The notes beneath the pieces were generated by a model that was not told the DNA's origin, did no database searches, and worked only from the letters and a program-made list of their open reading frames with translations. This document shows, in pieces, positions 24,660-33,560 of a stretch of 64,000 nt of DNA. Position numbers and translations under genes: made by a program. Within the stretch, counting starts at the first letter, position 1; each line of letters starts with the position of its first letter. This DNA is from Anaerofilum sp. An201 (GTDB lineage Bacteria; Bacillota; Clostridia; Oscillospirales; Ruminococcaceae): contig NZ_NFJT01000004.1 of assembly GCF_002160015.1 (NCBI RefSeq), forward strand, positions 1 to 64,000. The letters are read 5' to 3'.

Positions 24660-25324
24660 ACGCACACGCGGTAGCCCAGCCCGCGCACGGTTTGGATCTG
24701 CACCCGGCTGCCCACCTGGTTCAGCCTGCGCCGCACAAAGAAGATGTAGTTGTTCAGGTTGCCTTCCTCCACCTCGCTGTCGTCGCCCCACACCCGCTCG
24801 AAGATCAGCGGGCGGGGCAGCGTCTGGCCGGGATTCCGGAACAGAAATCCCAGCAGCGCCGCTTCCCGCCCCGACAGTTCGCAGCTGCCGGCCGGCCCGG
24901 TGAGGATGCGGGCGGAAAGATCCAGCGTCACGTCGTCGAATCTGAGCGCCGCGCCGTATCCTCCGAGGCGGCTTCGCACCAGCGCGCGCAGCCGTGCACG
25001 CAGCTCGGCGGCATCGAAGGGCTTGGCGAGGTAATCGTCCGCCCCGGCGTCCAGGCCCTCTACCTTGTCGGCGGCGGAGCCCAGCGCGGTCAGCATCAGC
25101 ACCGGCAGTGCAAAGCCTTCCGCACGCATCCGGCGCACAAGATGCAGCCCGTCCGCGCCGGGCAGCATCCGGTCCAGGATCACCGCGTCGAAGGCGTCTG
25201 CGTGGAGGCGGTCTATCCCTTCGGCGGCGGTGGGGGCGGTGGTCACGGCGACGCCGTCCGCCCGCAGCAGCTGTTCCAGAAACCCGCACAGCGCGCGGTC
25301 GTCCTCGATCAGCAGCAGTTTCAT
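24653..25324 (-). CDS. OmpR-family response regulator
   Basis: The 223-residue regulator has a receiver domain (1-115) with acidic pocket ED at residues 7-9, phospho-acceptor D51 in VILDRMLPG, T in LMLTALG and K in YLAKPFD. The winged-helix output domain (about 125-223) ends in VRRRLNQVG...QTVRGLGYRV, as in OmpR/PhoB. Its partner kinase overlaps the 3' end. The start at 25324 is 147 bases from the divergent lipoprotein gene, a likely target. Confidence 0.94.
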   Translation of the reverse strand: MKLLLIEDDRALCGFLEQLLRADGVAVTTAPTAAEGIDRLHADAFDAVILDRMLPGADGLHLVRRMRAEGFALPVLMLTALGSAADKVEGLDAGADDYLAKPFDAAELRARLRALVRSRLGGYGAALRFDDVTLDLSARILTGPAGSCELSGREAALLGFLFRNPGQTLPRPLIFERVWGDDSEVEEGNLNNYIFFVRRRLNQVGSRVQIQTVRGLGYRVCVC

Positions 25325-25470
25325 GCAAACACTTCCTGTCTGTTTGTGGGGATGATATCCTACAGGATATCCCAAAAAGATTTATTTTCTGTCTAACGCC
25401 GGTTTTAGACGCGATTTCCATATACGCCCGGTATGCTGAGGGCAGAACACCGAACAAGGAGGAAACCTGT

Positions 25471-27681
25471 ATGAACAATCGAGTGACAGCGCTGGCCGCG
25501 GCGGCGCTGCTGCTGGCCGGGTGTGCGCCGCAGAGCGTGACGCCGGCCGAAGAAACGGTGGCGGGGGGCTATGTCGAGCAGCGCTTTTCGATGCCGGAGG
25601 GCTTTTTCTGCGAGGCGCTCGTGCCCAACGCCGACAGCACCCTCACACTCTACGGCGGTACAGACAGCATGGCCTGGCGCGACCCGGCCGGTGTGCGGGG
25701 CGGGGTGCTGGCCTGCGCCGTGCAGCCGGACGGCACCATGCAGCCATACACCCCTGCCTGGAACGCGCAGCTTTTGGAAATCTGCGCAGACACGCCGGGG
25801 ATCGGGCTCAGCCTTGCGGCCGACGAAGCGGGCGCGGTCTATCTTCTGGCCGACCAGCCGGGCGGGGAGACGCCGTTCCGGCTGTGGAAAGCGGAGGGCG
25901 AGGCCCTTGCCGAGATCCCGGTGGAGCTCGCCGCGCTCGCCGAAACCCCGCAGCCGGACGATGTGGTGTACAGCCTGCGTGGTGTGAGCGGGGAATATCT
26001 GTTTGTGGAGACGAACACGGGGGGCTGGGCCATCTTCGGCGTGGACGGAACGCTGCACAAACAGGGGGCGGAGCAGGTGGTCCTGCAGCCCAGCGCGGTG
26101 CGCAGCGGGTATGCGTGGGTGGGCACCAACGGCTTTGCCGCCGCCTATACGCTGCCGGATTTTGAACCTGCCAGCCGCCTGTCGCTGCCGGACGGGCGCA
26201 TCTTCCCGGACTGGGAGGGCCGGGGATTTTACCACGTTTCGGCGGCGTGGGAGGGGGAGGCCGTCGTGTCCCACTACACGCTGGACGGCGACACCCGCGA
26301 GATCCTGATGCGGGGCGGCGACTACAGCTGGGGCGCGCCTTCCGCCGGGGTCTACCAGGGAGGGGAAACGCCGGACGGCGCGCTGTGGCTGCTGGTGAGC
26401 GAGCAGGCGCAGCAGACCCTTTGCCGCTATGTCTACGACCCGCATCGGACGGTGGAAAACACGCTCACGGTCTATTCCCTCCGCGACAGCGACGCCGTCC
26501 GCCAGGCCATTTCTCTGTGGAACAGCCGCCATCCGACGGTGCGGGTGGAATACACGGTGGGGATGCCGGAGGAGCAGACGGGGGTGCGGGAGGAGGACGT
26601 CATCCGCCGTCTGAACACCCAGCTGCTGAGCGGCGACGGTCCCAACCTGCTGTTTCTGGACGGCCTGCCGGTGCAGAGCATGATCGACCAGGGCCTTCTG
26701 ACCGACCTTGCGCCGCTGGCCGACTGGAGCGCCGTGCGGGAGAATCTGCTGGCGGCCTGTGCGAAGGACGGCGCGGTGTACGGGGTGCCCACCGGCTTTG
26801 CGACCTGGATCGCGGGCGGGAGGCCGGAAGATGTGGACGACCGCCTCACCACGCTCACGGGCCTGGCCGAAGCGGCGGCGCAGAGCGGGGAATCCCCCTG
26901 CCTGGCCTTGGACAATTTGCTGTATGAACAGCTGTTCGATCTGCTCTACCCGGCCAGTGCGTCGGCCATCTGGGAGGATGGCGCTTTCCGCCCGGATGCC
27001 TGCCGCGCCTTCCTCACCGAACTGGATGCGCTGGCCGGTGCTGCCGGTTTGCCGACGATCTCCACCTACAACCGGCAGCATGAGGAAGGGACCTCCGCAC
27101 AGGAGCTGTATGAGCAATACCCGGTGCAGGGCACGCTGAGCGATTTCCACAACCGGGAGTCCGGCGAGGGAGGGCGCTGGTTTGTGGAAGAATGGGATAC
27201 AATGCCGGAAGCCGCCAATTTCAGCGTCCTTGTGCGGGACGAAACCGGACGCCTTGCCCCCAGCGAATACGGGGAGGTGACGCTGTATCCGATGCCGGGC
27301 GTCGGCGGGGGAGGCTGGTTTGCGGCAAAGGGGGTGGCCGCCATCCCCCGGACCAGCGAAGAAAACCGCGCTCTGGCGATCGAATTTATCCAGCTGCTGC
27401 TCTCGGACGAGATGCAGAAGAACCCGCGGCTGGAGGGCCTGCCGGTCACCCGCAGCGGCTGGACGGCGGCGCTGGACGAGGTGAAAAAGACCGACCCGTT
27501 CGGCACGACCGGCGACCTGGACGCCTCTGTGGATTCCCTCCGGCCGGTGTGGATCGACGGCGACCTGCAGGAGGTGGTGCGCAGGGCGGCCGCGGAGGAA
27601 TACAGCGGGCAGCTGTCGATGGAGGCCGCTCTGCACCAGATCGAGCAGGAAGCCGCTCTGCGCCTGGCGGAACAGAGCTGA
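25471..27681 (+). CDS. Large extracellular solute-binding lipoprotein
   Basis: The 736-residue protein has a signal peptide with lipobox LLAGC at residue 18. Residues about 30-320 form a beta-rich region that could be a propeller-like sensor. From LTVYSLRDSDAVRQAISLW (about 330) it follows the family 1 solute-binding pattern, with LNTQLLSGDGPNLLFLDGLP near 385 and a C-terminal KGVAAIPRTSEENRALAIEF. This is nearly twice the usual length of such binding proteins. No permease genes are adjacent. Divergent from a two-component system, it may act as an accessory sensor rather than a transporter part; that is an inference. Confidence 0.8.
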   Translation: MNNRVTALAAAALLLAGCAPQSVTPAEETVAGGYVEQRFSMPEGFFCEALVPNADSTLTLYGGTDSMAWRDPAGVRGGVLACAVQPDGTMQPYTPAWNAQLLEICADTPGIGLSLAADEAGAVYLLADQPGGETPFRLWKAEGEALAEIPVELAALAETPQPDDVVYSLRGVSGEYLFVETNTGGWAIFGVDGTLHKQGAEQVVLQPSAVRSGYAWVGTNGFAAAYTLPDFEPASRLSLPDGRIFPDWEGRGFYHVSAAWEGEAVVSHYTLDGDTREILMRGGDYSWGAPSAGVYQGGETPDGALWLLVSEQAQQTLCRYVYDPHRTVENTLTVYSLRDSDAVRQAISLWNSRHPTVRVEYTVGMPEEQTGVREEDVIRRLNTQLLSGDGPNLLFLDGLPVQSMIDQGLLTDLAPLADWSAVRENLLAACAKDGAVYGVPTGFATWIAGGRPEDVDDRLTTLTGLAEAAAQSGESPCLALDNLLYEQLFDLLYPASASAIWEDGAFRPDACRAFLTELDALAGAAGLPTISTYNRQHEEGTSAQELYEQYPVQGTLSDFHNRESGEGGRWFVEEWDTMPEAANFSVLVRDETGRLAPSEYGEVTLYPMPGVGGGGWFAAKGVAAIPRTSEENRALAIEFIQLLLSDEMQKNPRLEGLPVTRSGWTAALDEVKKTDPFGTTGDLDASVDSLRPVWIDGDLQEVVRRAAAEEYSGQLSMEAALHQIEQEAALRLAEQS

Positions 27682-27699
27682 AATCAGTATACTACGGCG

Positions 27700-27931
27700 T
27701 GGCCGCGTGCGGCAAGCTGTGCAAAGGCGCTGCCTTTGCGATCCGCGATTTTTTGAAAAAATCGAGTAAAACTTTCCTCGCGGGCCGTTATACACGGCCC
27801 GTCAGGCTGTCCAGTGAGCGATTTCCTTTGTGCGGAGGGAGGCTTTTGATCGAACGCCGCACCGCTGGTTTTCACCAAAGACTTCCCCCTTGGGGGGAAG
27901 CTGTCGCCGCAGGCGACGGATGAGGGGAAAG
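27700..27931. repeat. Chain of short palindromes and one palindromic repeat element
   Basis: Successive palindromes GCAAAGGC/GCCTTTGC (27718-27736), CGATTTTTT/GAAAAAATCG and GGGCCG/CGGCCC fill 27718-27802. The element CTTCCCCCTTGGGGGGAAG plus CTGTCGCCGCAGGCGAC lies at 27882-27931. The gap 27682-28030 holds no gene. Confidence 0.65.
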
Positions 27932-28030
27932 CTTCTGGACGGCGCAAACCACCCTTTTTTCGGGCGGCTTTTGCAAATCCGCCGGCGTCCTGCAAACCGT
28001 CGGCAGGACGCCGGTTTTTGTATGCCGCTC

Positions 28031-28060
28031 TTGACAATCCGCTCACAGAAGTGGTATCAT
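28031..28060 (+). promoter_or_regulatory. Promoter of the MFS/methyltransferase unit
   Basis: TTGACA (28031-28036), 18 bases, TATCAT (28055-28060). Transcription would begin about 10-15 bases before the leader ORF ribosome site. Confidence 0.75.
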
Positions 28061-28093
28061 CGAAGCAAAGTGAGAGAAAGGAGGGCGCACGGC

Positions 28094-28192
28094 ATGTTCT
28101 GGAAAACCATCAACATTCGGCTGAAAAAAGGCGATGGTTTTGCCCATACAGGGGATGGTGCGCCCTTTTGCTGGTCTGTGACGGTAGAATAA
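28094..28192 (+). CDS. Putative 32-residue leader peptide
   Basis: A short ORF MFWKTINIRLKKGDGFAHTG continues to SVTVE and stops at 28190-28192. AAGGAGG lies 9 bases before the ATG, a strong ribosome site, about 20 bases after the predicted transcription start. It precedes a terminator hairpin that ends at the MFS start. Its last codons lie in stems that alternate with others in the leader. This fits a translated attenuator peptide, such as those controlling antibiotic resistance genes by ribosome stalling. The peptide itself is not recognised. Confidence 0.55.
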   Translation: MFWKTINIRLKKGDGFAHTGDGAPFCWSVTVE

Positions 28193-28225
28193 ATGTGAAC
28201 AGACCAAACCACACAGGCGCACTGT

Positions 28226-28271
28226 CTCCTTTTCCGAATGCAGGATTTGTATGGGAAAAGGAGCTTTTTTT
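28226..28271 (+). terminator. Attenuator-type terminator ending at the MFS start codon
   Basis: A perfect 10-bp stem CTCCTTTTCC/GGAAAAGGAG with an 18-base loop, then C and seven T directly before ATG 28272. The 3' arm also carries the GGAG ribosome site of the MFS gene, so the fold would block both transcription and translation. Confidence 0.8.
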
Positions 28272-29357
28272 ATGCTGAATTGCAAAAAACAACTGCGCCG
28301 CATGTACGCCGTATCGGCGGGTGCCAGCTTTCAGATCGCCGGGGCGTCGTGGGTGGCGCTGCTGGCGGCGCGCGGCTTTTCGATGGTGGAGATCGGTCTG
28401 GCCGAGGGCGTGTTCCATCTCGCCAGCTTTCTGTTCGAGGTGCCGTCGGGCGTTGTGGCCGACGTGTTCGGGCGCAAGCGCGCGCTGCTGCTCAGCCAGT
28501 GCATGTTTGTGGCTTCGTCCGCCGCCATGCTGCTGTCGAACTCGATGGCCGGTGTGCTGGTGTGCATGGCGCTCAGTGCACTGGGCTACAATTTTGCGTC
28601 GGGTTCGCGAGAAGCGCTGGCCTACGAGACCCTGAAAGCCGAAGGCCGGGAACAGGAATACGACGCCTTTGCCGCCAACGAGATGATGATCTGGCGTATC
28701 GGAAACGCGGCGGCCACCCTGTGTGCCGGTCTGGCGCTGTGGATGGGATGGCGCAGAGCGTATCTGGTGGATCTTGTGCTGAACACGGGCTGTCTGCTGC
28801 TGATGATGGGCCTGCGCGAACCGCCGCGCGAGGTGTTCGCCGGCGGCTGCTGGCAGCGCGTGGCCGCCTCGGTGCGGGAGAGCATCGAGTTTCTTGTACA
28901 TCGGCGCCAGGTGCGGCGTCTGATGCTCTTCAACGCAGGGGTGGGCGCAGTGGCCACCATGCTGCTGTTCCTGCTGCAGGCGCGCCTGCCTGCCATCGGG
29001 ATGCCCGCCGCCCTGCTGGGCCCTGCGCTCTTCTGGATGGGCCTGGGCGGCGCGGTGGGGGCCCAGCTGGTCCGCTTCACCGGTGGCTGTTCCTATCGCA
29101 GGATCGCCGCGCTGTGCGCAGGCGGGGTGCTGCTGGCGGTGCTGCTGGCCGCCACGCCCTGGCCGGCGGCGGCCTGTGCGGGCGGGTTCTGCGCCGGTCT
29201 GCTCGACGACCTGCTCCAGGTGCGCACCGATATCCGGCTGAACTCGATGTGTCCGTCGCAGCAGCGCGCCACCTTGCTGTCGGTGTCGTCGCTCTGCTTC
29301 TCGCTGGTGATGCTGGGGCTGGCGCCGGCGATGGGCGCGCTGTTCGGCGCATTGTGA
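28272..29357 (+). CDS. MFS efflux-type transporter
   Basis: The 361-residue membrane protein has about 11-12 predicted helices and the MFS loop motif VADVFGRKRALLLSQ near residue 62. Its overall pattern is like drug exporters of the Mef/Tet(40) kind, from memory. ATG 28272 has GGAG 8 bases upstream; ATG 28251 is in frame but lies inside the hairpin. The attenuator and leader ORF upstream suggest induction by a ribosome-acting compound. The next gene, a methyltransferase, starts 23 bases after its stop. The substrate is unknown. Confidence 0.82.
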   Translation: MLNCKKQLRRMYAVSAGASFQIAGASWVALLAARGFSMVEIGLAEGVFHLASFLFEVPSGVVADVFGRKRALLLSQCMFVASSAAMLLSNSMAGVLVCMALSALGYNFASGSREALAYETLKAEGREQEYDAFAANEMMIWRIGNAAATLCAGLALWMGWRRAYLVDLVLNTGCLLLMMGLREPPREVFAGGCWQRVAASVRESIEFLVHRRQVRRLMLFNAGVGAVATMLLFLLQARLPAIGMPAALLGPALFWMGLGGAVGAQLVRFTGGCSYRRIAALCAGGVLLAVLLAATPWPAAACAGGFCAGLLDDLLQVRTDIRLNSMCPSQQRATLLSVSSLCFSLVMLGLAPAMGALFGAL

Positions 29358-29380
29358 GTGTTGAAAACAGGGAGGATTGT

Positions 29381-30004
29381 ATGCTGGATAAAACCGGATT
29401 TGACCTCTGGGCGAACGGATACGACGAGAGCGTCGGCCTGTCCGACACCTCGAATACCTATCCCTTCGCCGGCTATAAACAAATTTTAAATTCGATCTAT
29501 CAAGGAATTTTGCAAACACCGGGTGCGGAGGTGCTGGACATTGGCTTTGGCACAGGAGTGCTCACCTCCCGTCTGTACCAGCAGGGATGCCGGATCTGGG
29601 GACAGGATTTTTCCCGCCGGATGATCGAACTGGCACAGCAGAAGATGCCCGGCGCGCATCTGTACTGCGGCGATTTTTCACAGGGACTGGTGCAGGAGCT
29701 GACCGCCCGCCGGTACGACGCCATCGTGGCCACCTATTCGCTGCATCACCTGACCGACCTGCAGAAATGGGAGTTTCTGCGAGACCTTCTCCCGCTGCTG
29801 CGTCCCGGCGGCAGGATCTATATCGGAGACGTCGCCTTCCGGACACGGCGCGAGCTGAACCAGTGCCGTGCCGTCTGCGGGGAGCGATGGGATGAAGACG
29901 AGATCTATTTTGTCTTCGAGGAGCTGCAGGCGCACTTTGCGCAGGCCAGCTTCACGCCTTTCTCGTCCTGCAGCGGTCTGATCGAGATTCCGCGCTGCTT
30001 GTAA
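29381..30004 (+). CDS. SAM-dependent class I methyltransferase
   Basis: The 207-residue cytoplasmic enzyme has the SAM-binding motif VLDIGFGTGVL near residue 48, an acidic strand end in IWGQDFS, and ATYSLHHLTDLQKW and LLRPGGRIYIGDV as motifs post-I to III. The N-terminus DLWANGYDESVG is typical of YrrT-like small methyltransferases. GGGAGGA precedes the ATG. As the second gene of a leader-controlled unit with an MFS pump it may modify the exported compound or take part in resistance; that is an inference. Confidence 0.85.
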   Translation: MLDKTGFDLWANGYDESVGLSDTSNTYPFAGYKQILNSIYQGILQTPGAEVLDIGFGTGVLTSRLYQQGCRIWGQDFSRRMIELAQQKMPGAHLYCGDFSQGLVQELTARRYDAIVATYSLHHLTDLQKWEFLRDLLPLLRPGGRIYIGDVAFRTRRELNQCRAVCGERWDEDEIYFVFEELQAHFAQASFTPFSSCSGLIEIPRCL

Positions 30005-30010
30005 AATAAC

Positions 30011-30060
30011 AAAAAACCGCCGCCCGCAGCCTTTGTTTCGGCTGCCGGGCGGCGGTTTTG
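30011..30060. terminator. Bidirectional terminator
   Basis: Stem AAACCGCCGCCCG/CCGGGCGGCGGTTT with inner CAGCC/GGCTG, A and T tracts on both sides, between two convergent units. Confidence 0.88.
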
Positions 30061-30083
30061 TTTTGCTGTACAGGGATGAACTG

Positions 30084-30491
30084 TCAGTTGTGGCGGGGAT
30101 TGACGATGTTGCGCCATTCCAGGTCGCCGCGCTCCAGGCCGTGGATCAGCACCTCGGCGGTGGCGATGTTGGTGGCGATGGGGATGTTGTGCACGTCGCA
30201 CAGACGCAGCAGGTTCATCTCGTTGGGCTCGTGGGGTTTCGCGCTGATGGGATCGCGGAAAAACAGCAGCAGGTCGATCTCATTGCAGGCGATGCGGGCA
30301 GCGATCTGCTGGTCGCCGCCGTGCGTGCCGGACAGAAACCGCTGGATCGACAGACCGGTTGCCTCGCTCACCATTTTTCCGGTGGTGCCGGTGGCCACCA
30401 GTGTGTGCTGGCTCAGCACCCGGCAGTAGGCGATGCAGAACTGTACCATCAGTTCTTTCTTGGAGTCGTGCGCAATCAACGCGATGTTCAT
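30084..30491 (-). CDS. mgsA: Methylglyoxal synthase
   Basis: The 135-residue enzyme converts dihydroxyacetone phosphate to methylglyoxal and phosphate, a bypass of lower glycolysis under phosphate limitation. Family motifs: [10 protein letters not shown] at the start, VATGTTGKM near residue 32, [10 protein letters not shown] near 54 and the catalytic [15 protein letters not shown] near 77. It follows minD by 55 bases on the same strand, a common clostridial arrangement. Length is normal. Confidence 0.95.
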   Translation of the reverse strand: MNIALIAHDSKKELMVQFCIAYCRVLSQHTLVATGTTGKMVSEATGLSIQRFLSGTHGGDQQIAARIACNEIDLLLFFRDPISAKPHEPNEMNLLRLCDVHNIPIATNIATAEVLIHGLERGDLEWRNIVNPRHN

Positions 30492-30546
30492 GGGTATTCA
30501 GTCCTCCTGTTCCTCAAATCGTTTCCTGTTCGTATAAAAAAACCGT

Positions 30547-31281
30547 TCAACGTATAAAAAGTGGGATGTGATGTCCACGCAGGCGGGCGGCCAGATTGTG
30601 GTATGCGCGGAAGGCCGGTTCGTTCTCCGGCAGTGCGGTTCCTGCTGCGGCCGCGCGCTGCACGGCGGCGCTCTCGGGCAGCACGGCGATCAGCTGGGCG
30701 GCCACCGTGTCGATGCACTCGTCCAGATCGGGCACGGCGCTCTTGTGCTGGCGCGCCGGGTCCACCCGGTTCAGCACCAGCCGGGGCGTCACACGGCTGT
30801 GTGCATACAGCCAGTCGGCCACGATGCGCCCGTCGCGCAGCGCCACGGGGTCGGGCGTGAGCACGAGCAGGGCCAGTTCGCTCACAGCGGCGGCGGCGCG
30901 GAAGGCGTCACCCATGCCGGCCGCGGTGTCCAGCAGGATAAAATCAAAATGGCCGGCGAATCCTTCCGTCAGCCGCTGTAAGGCAGCCGGTCGGATCTGC
31001 CCGCCGGAATAAGGAGCCGAGATCACCGAAAGTCCTGGATACAGGGGGCTTTGCACCACCGCCTTTTCCGCGGCGCATCGCCCGGCCATCAGATCCTCGA
31101 TGTCGTATACCGTCTTGCCGTATACGCCCGCGATGATGTCCACGCTGCGCAGCCCGGAATCCAGTTCGATCAAAAGCACCCGGCTGCCTGCGGCTGCCAG
31201 CTGGGCGCCTGTGTACACCGCCGTTGTGCTTTTCCCGGTGCCGCCCTTGCCGGACGCCACCATGATGATCCTTGCTTTCAT
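30547..31281 (-). CDS. minD: MinD-type division-site ATPase
   Basis: The 244-residue P-loop ATPase has the deviant Walker A GKGGTGKST at residues 11-19, ELDSGLRSVDI for switch I and LLDTAAGMGDA near residue 118. MinD recruits MinC to block FtsZ rings away from midcell. Here minC and minE are not adjacent. The C-terminal helix AARLRGHHIPLFI is a weak candidate for the membrane-targeting amphipathic helix. ATG 31281 is preceded by GGAGG; the longer frame is upstream readthrough. It has its own promoter after PBP2 and is co-transcribed with mgsA. Confidence 0.87.
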   Translation of the reverse strand: MKARIIMVASGKGGTGKSTTAVYTGAQLAAAGSRVLLIELDSGLRSVDIIAGVYGKTVYDIEDLMAGRCAAEKAVVQSPLYPGLSVISAPYSGGQIRPAALQRLTEGFAGHFDFILLDTAAGMGDAFRAAAAVSELALLVLTPDPVALRDGRIVADWLYAHSRVTPRLVLNRVDPARQHKSAVPDLDECIDTVAAQLIAVLPESAAVQRAAAAGTALPENEPAFRAYHNLAARLRGHHIPLFIR

Positions 31282-31320
31282 GCTTCCTCCAAAAACGGGG
31301 AAAAGAATCCCCCACACTTT

Positions 31321-31349
31321 ATATAGTATACCATAAGCGGGTGCGTCAA
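31321..31349 (-). promoter_or_regulatory. Promoter of minD-mgsA
   Basis: Leftward TTGACG (31344-31349), 17 bases and CTATAT (31321-31326) within TATACTATAT. Confidence 0.6.
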
Positions 31350-31416
31350 ACAACATTTATTTTGCGGTTTTGTTGTAGAATTGTTACCTTTTGTGCGAAA
31401 ATGGGCGTTTTTTACC

Positions 31417-31460
31417 AAAAAAGGAACCGGCCGGCCGCACAAAAGGCGACCGGCCGGGGG
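31417..31460 (-). terminator. Terminator between PBP2 and minD
   Basis: Leftward stem CCGGCCGG/CCGGCCGG with a 15-base loop followed by TTCCTTTTTTGG. Confidence 0.8.
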
Positions 31461-31465
31461 ATTGG

Positions 31466-33544
31466 TCATTCCAGCAGCACACCGGCCTGCTGCGGTGCGG
31501 TGCTGTCGTTTCCGCCGAAGAAATAGGCGTCCAGGATGCTGCGTGCCAGATACAGGGTGGAAGAGCCACTGCCGGCGTTTTCCAGCACGATGGCAATGGC
31601 GATCTCGGGATCTTCGGCCGGGGCGAACAGGATCGAGGTGCCGTGGTAGAGGTCGATGCCGTACTCGTTGGTGATGCCGCGTTCCGGCGTGCCGGTCTTG
31701 GCCGCCAGCGTGATGGGATAGCCTCTCAGGGCGGCGCTGTTGTTCTGCGCCATCTGGACCATACCCTGCGTCACGGCGTCGAAGGCGCCCACATTGTCCT
31801 CGATCACGTCCTCCACCTGTGCGTCGAAGCTCTCCAGCAGCTCGCCGGTGTTGGAATCGCGGTAGCCGGCCACCATGTGGGTCTTGTACCGCACGCCCTT
31901 GTTGGCGATGGTGGCGGCGTAGGTGGCCATCTGCACGGGGGTGATCTTGGTGTTCTGCTGGCCGATGGCGGACATCAGAACATAGCCGTAGGTGTAGTCG
32001 GAGTCGCTGGAGGAGGTGATGTGCCCCTCCGCCTCGCCGATCTCCAGACCGGTCTCAATGCCCAGGCCCAGCCGCTTGGCAAACTCGCCGAAGTTGTCGA
32101 TGCCCAGCCGGCGTCCCACGTCGTAGAAATACCAGTTGCAGCTCTGCTCCAGCGCGCGGTAGATGCTGATCGGCCCGTGGCTGGACAGACATTTGGGCGG
32201 GTTCATGCCGGAGATCAGATTGTACTGCCGAACACAGTTGACGGTGGAAGTGGGGGTCATAACGCCGTCCAGGAGCCCTTTCAGGCCCACCACCGGTTTG
32301 AAGATGGAGCCGGGCATATAGGCCTGCTGGGTGGCGCGGTTCAGCAGCGGACTGTTGGGGTCGTTGGCCAGACTCTCAAAATCGTTGCGCAGCTGATCGG
32401 TGGTATAGGTGGGGTAGGTGCTCAGCGCCAGGACGCCGCCGGTCTTGACGCCGAGGACCACCGCCGCGCCGGAATTGCACTCGCGTCCCTTGCCGGGCGC
32501 GTTCGTCTGCATGGTCTGGATGTAATTGGCCAGCAGCGAGTCCACCTGTTTCTGGAATTCGCTGTCGATGGTCAGCACGGCGGTCTTGCCGGGCGCAGGT
32601 TCCTCCTGCACCCAGCTGTTGTGGATGGTGCCGTCCTTGCCGTATTCCACCATCTTCACGCCGTCCTGTCCGCGCAGGGCGTCCTCCAGCGCCTCCTCCA
32701 GACCGCCGTGGCCGATCAGAGAGTTCATCTCATAGCCCTTGTCCTGCATTTCCTTTTTGTAGTCGGGGTCGGCCCAGTCCTCGGCATAGATGGGTCCGAT
32801 GCTGCCGATGACGTTGGCCAGCAGGCTGCTGTCGGGATAGACGCGCTGGCTGCTCTCGCTGATCTCCACGCCGGTCAGGCTCAGGCTGCGCTCCTTGATG
32901 GTGGAGACGGTCTTCATCGAAACGTCGGTGGCCAGGGTGAAATTGTACATCTCGCCAAACCCGTCCAGCTCCATCTGGTAGCGGATGCCGGCCAGGATGC
33001 GCTGCCACTGGGGGTCGTATTCCTCCAGCTCATACTTCTCCACCATGCTTTCCAGAACCTCGTCGGCGGTGGCATACGACTGCTTGCCGAAGTCGGTTTT
33101 CAGCTTGCGCAGCTTGTTCTGCTGGCGTGCAAGGGTCGCGTTGCCGGTGGAGTCGGCGGTCAGGTCCACGGTGAATGCAAACGGCTGCTGGGTGGTGATG
33201 GGCAGGGTGTCGTTCCAGCTCTCGCCCGACGCCTGCAGGATCTCCACCAGCTCCTTCAGCGTCTCGTTCAGATCGCCGGTCATCATGCCCTTGCTCAGTT
33301 CCACCTTGTGGGTGGTCACATTTGTGGCGATGCTGCGGCCATTTTTGTCCACGATCTCGCCGCGCGCGGCCTCGATGCCAAATCGGTAGGTCTTTGTGTT
33401 CTGCGAAAGGCCCAGATAATACTCGCCGTTCACCAGCTGCAGATTCACCAGCTGCATGATGAACACGATCATCACCACAGCACAGAACCCCACCATGGCC
33501 CAGATGCGGGGCAAGAGGCGTTTGGTGTGATTTTTGGGTTTCAA
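31466..33544 (-). CDS. mrdA: Penicillin-binding protein 2 (elongation transpeptidase)
   Basis: The 692-residue class B PBP cross-links peptidoglycan in the elongasome. A single membrane helix lies at about residues 13-35. The dimerisation region covers roughly 60-300, and the transpeptidase domain has the acyl-serine motif SIFK near 415, SCN near 465 and KTGT near 605. It follows mreD by 16 bases. Its length exceeds 600 residues, as usual for clostridial PBP2. rodA, its usual partner, is not present here. Confidence 0.94.
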   Translation of the reverse strand: MKPKNHTKRLLPRIWAMVGFCAVVMIVFIMQLVNLQLVNGEYYLGLSQNTKTYRFGIEAARGEIVDKNGRSIATNVTTHKVELSKGMMTGDLNETLKELVEILQASGESWNDTLPITTQQPFAFTVDLTADSTGNATLARQQNKLRKLKTDFGKQSYATADEVLESMVEKYELEEYDPQWQRILAGIRYQMELDGFGEMYNFTLATDVSMKTVSTIKERSLSLTGVEISESSQRVYPDSSLLANVIGSIGPIYAEDWADPDYKKEMQDKGYEMNSLIGHGGLEEALEDALRGQDGVKMVEYGKDGTIHNSWVQEEPAPGKTAVLTIDSEFQKQVDSLLANYIQTMQTNAPGKGRECNSGAAVVLGVKTGGVLALSTYPTYTTDQLRNDFESLANDPNSPLLNRATQQAYMPGSIFKPVVGLKGLLDGVMTPTSTVNCVRQYNLISGMNPPKCLSSHGPISIYRALEQSCNWYFYDVGRRLGIDNFGEFAKRLGLGIETGLEIGEAEGHITSSSDSDYTYGYVLMSAIGQQNTKITPVQMATYAATIANKGVRYKTHMVAGYRDSNTGELLESFDAQVEDVIEDNVGAFDAVTQGMVQMAQNNSAALRGYPITLAAKTGTPERGITNEYGIDLYHGTSILFAPAEDPEIAIAIVLENAGSGSSTLYLARSILDAYFFGGNDSTAPQQAGVLLE

Positions 33545-33560
33545 GGGCGTTGCCTCCTTT

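Noticed and set aside
24660-25478. 694-residue fusion of the histidine kinase with an upstream frame
   Set aside because: The upstream part is an out-of-frame shadow of the response regulator, which has all receiver motifs in its own frame.
28238-29380. 588-residue frame joining the MFS region to the methyltransferase
   Set aside because: The first part is a shifted reading of the MFS gene; the methyltransferase has its own ribosome site and start at 29381.
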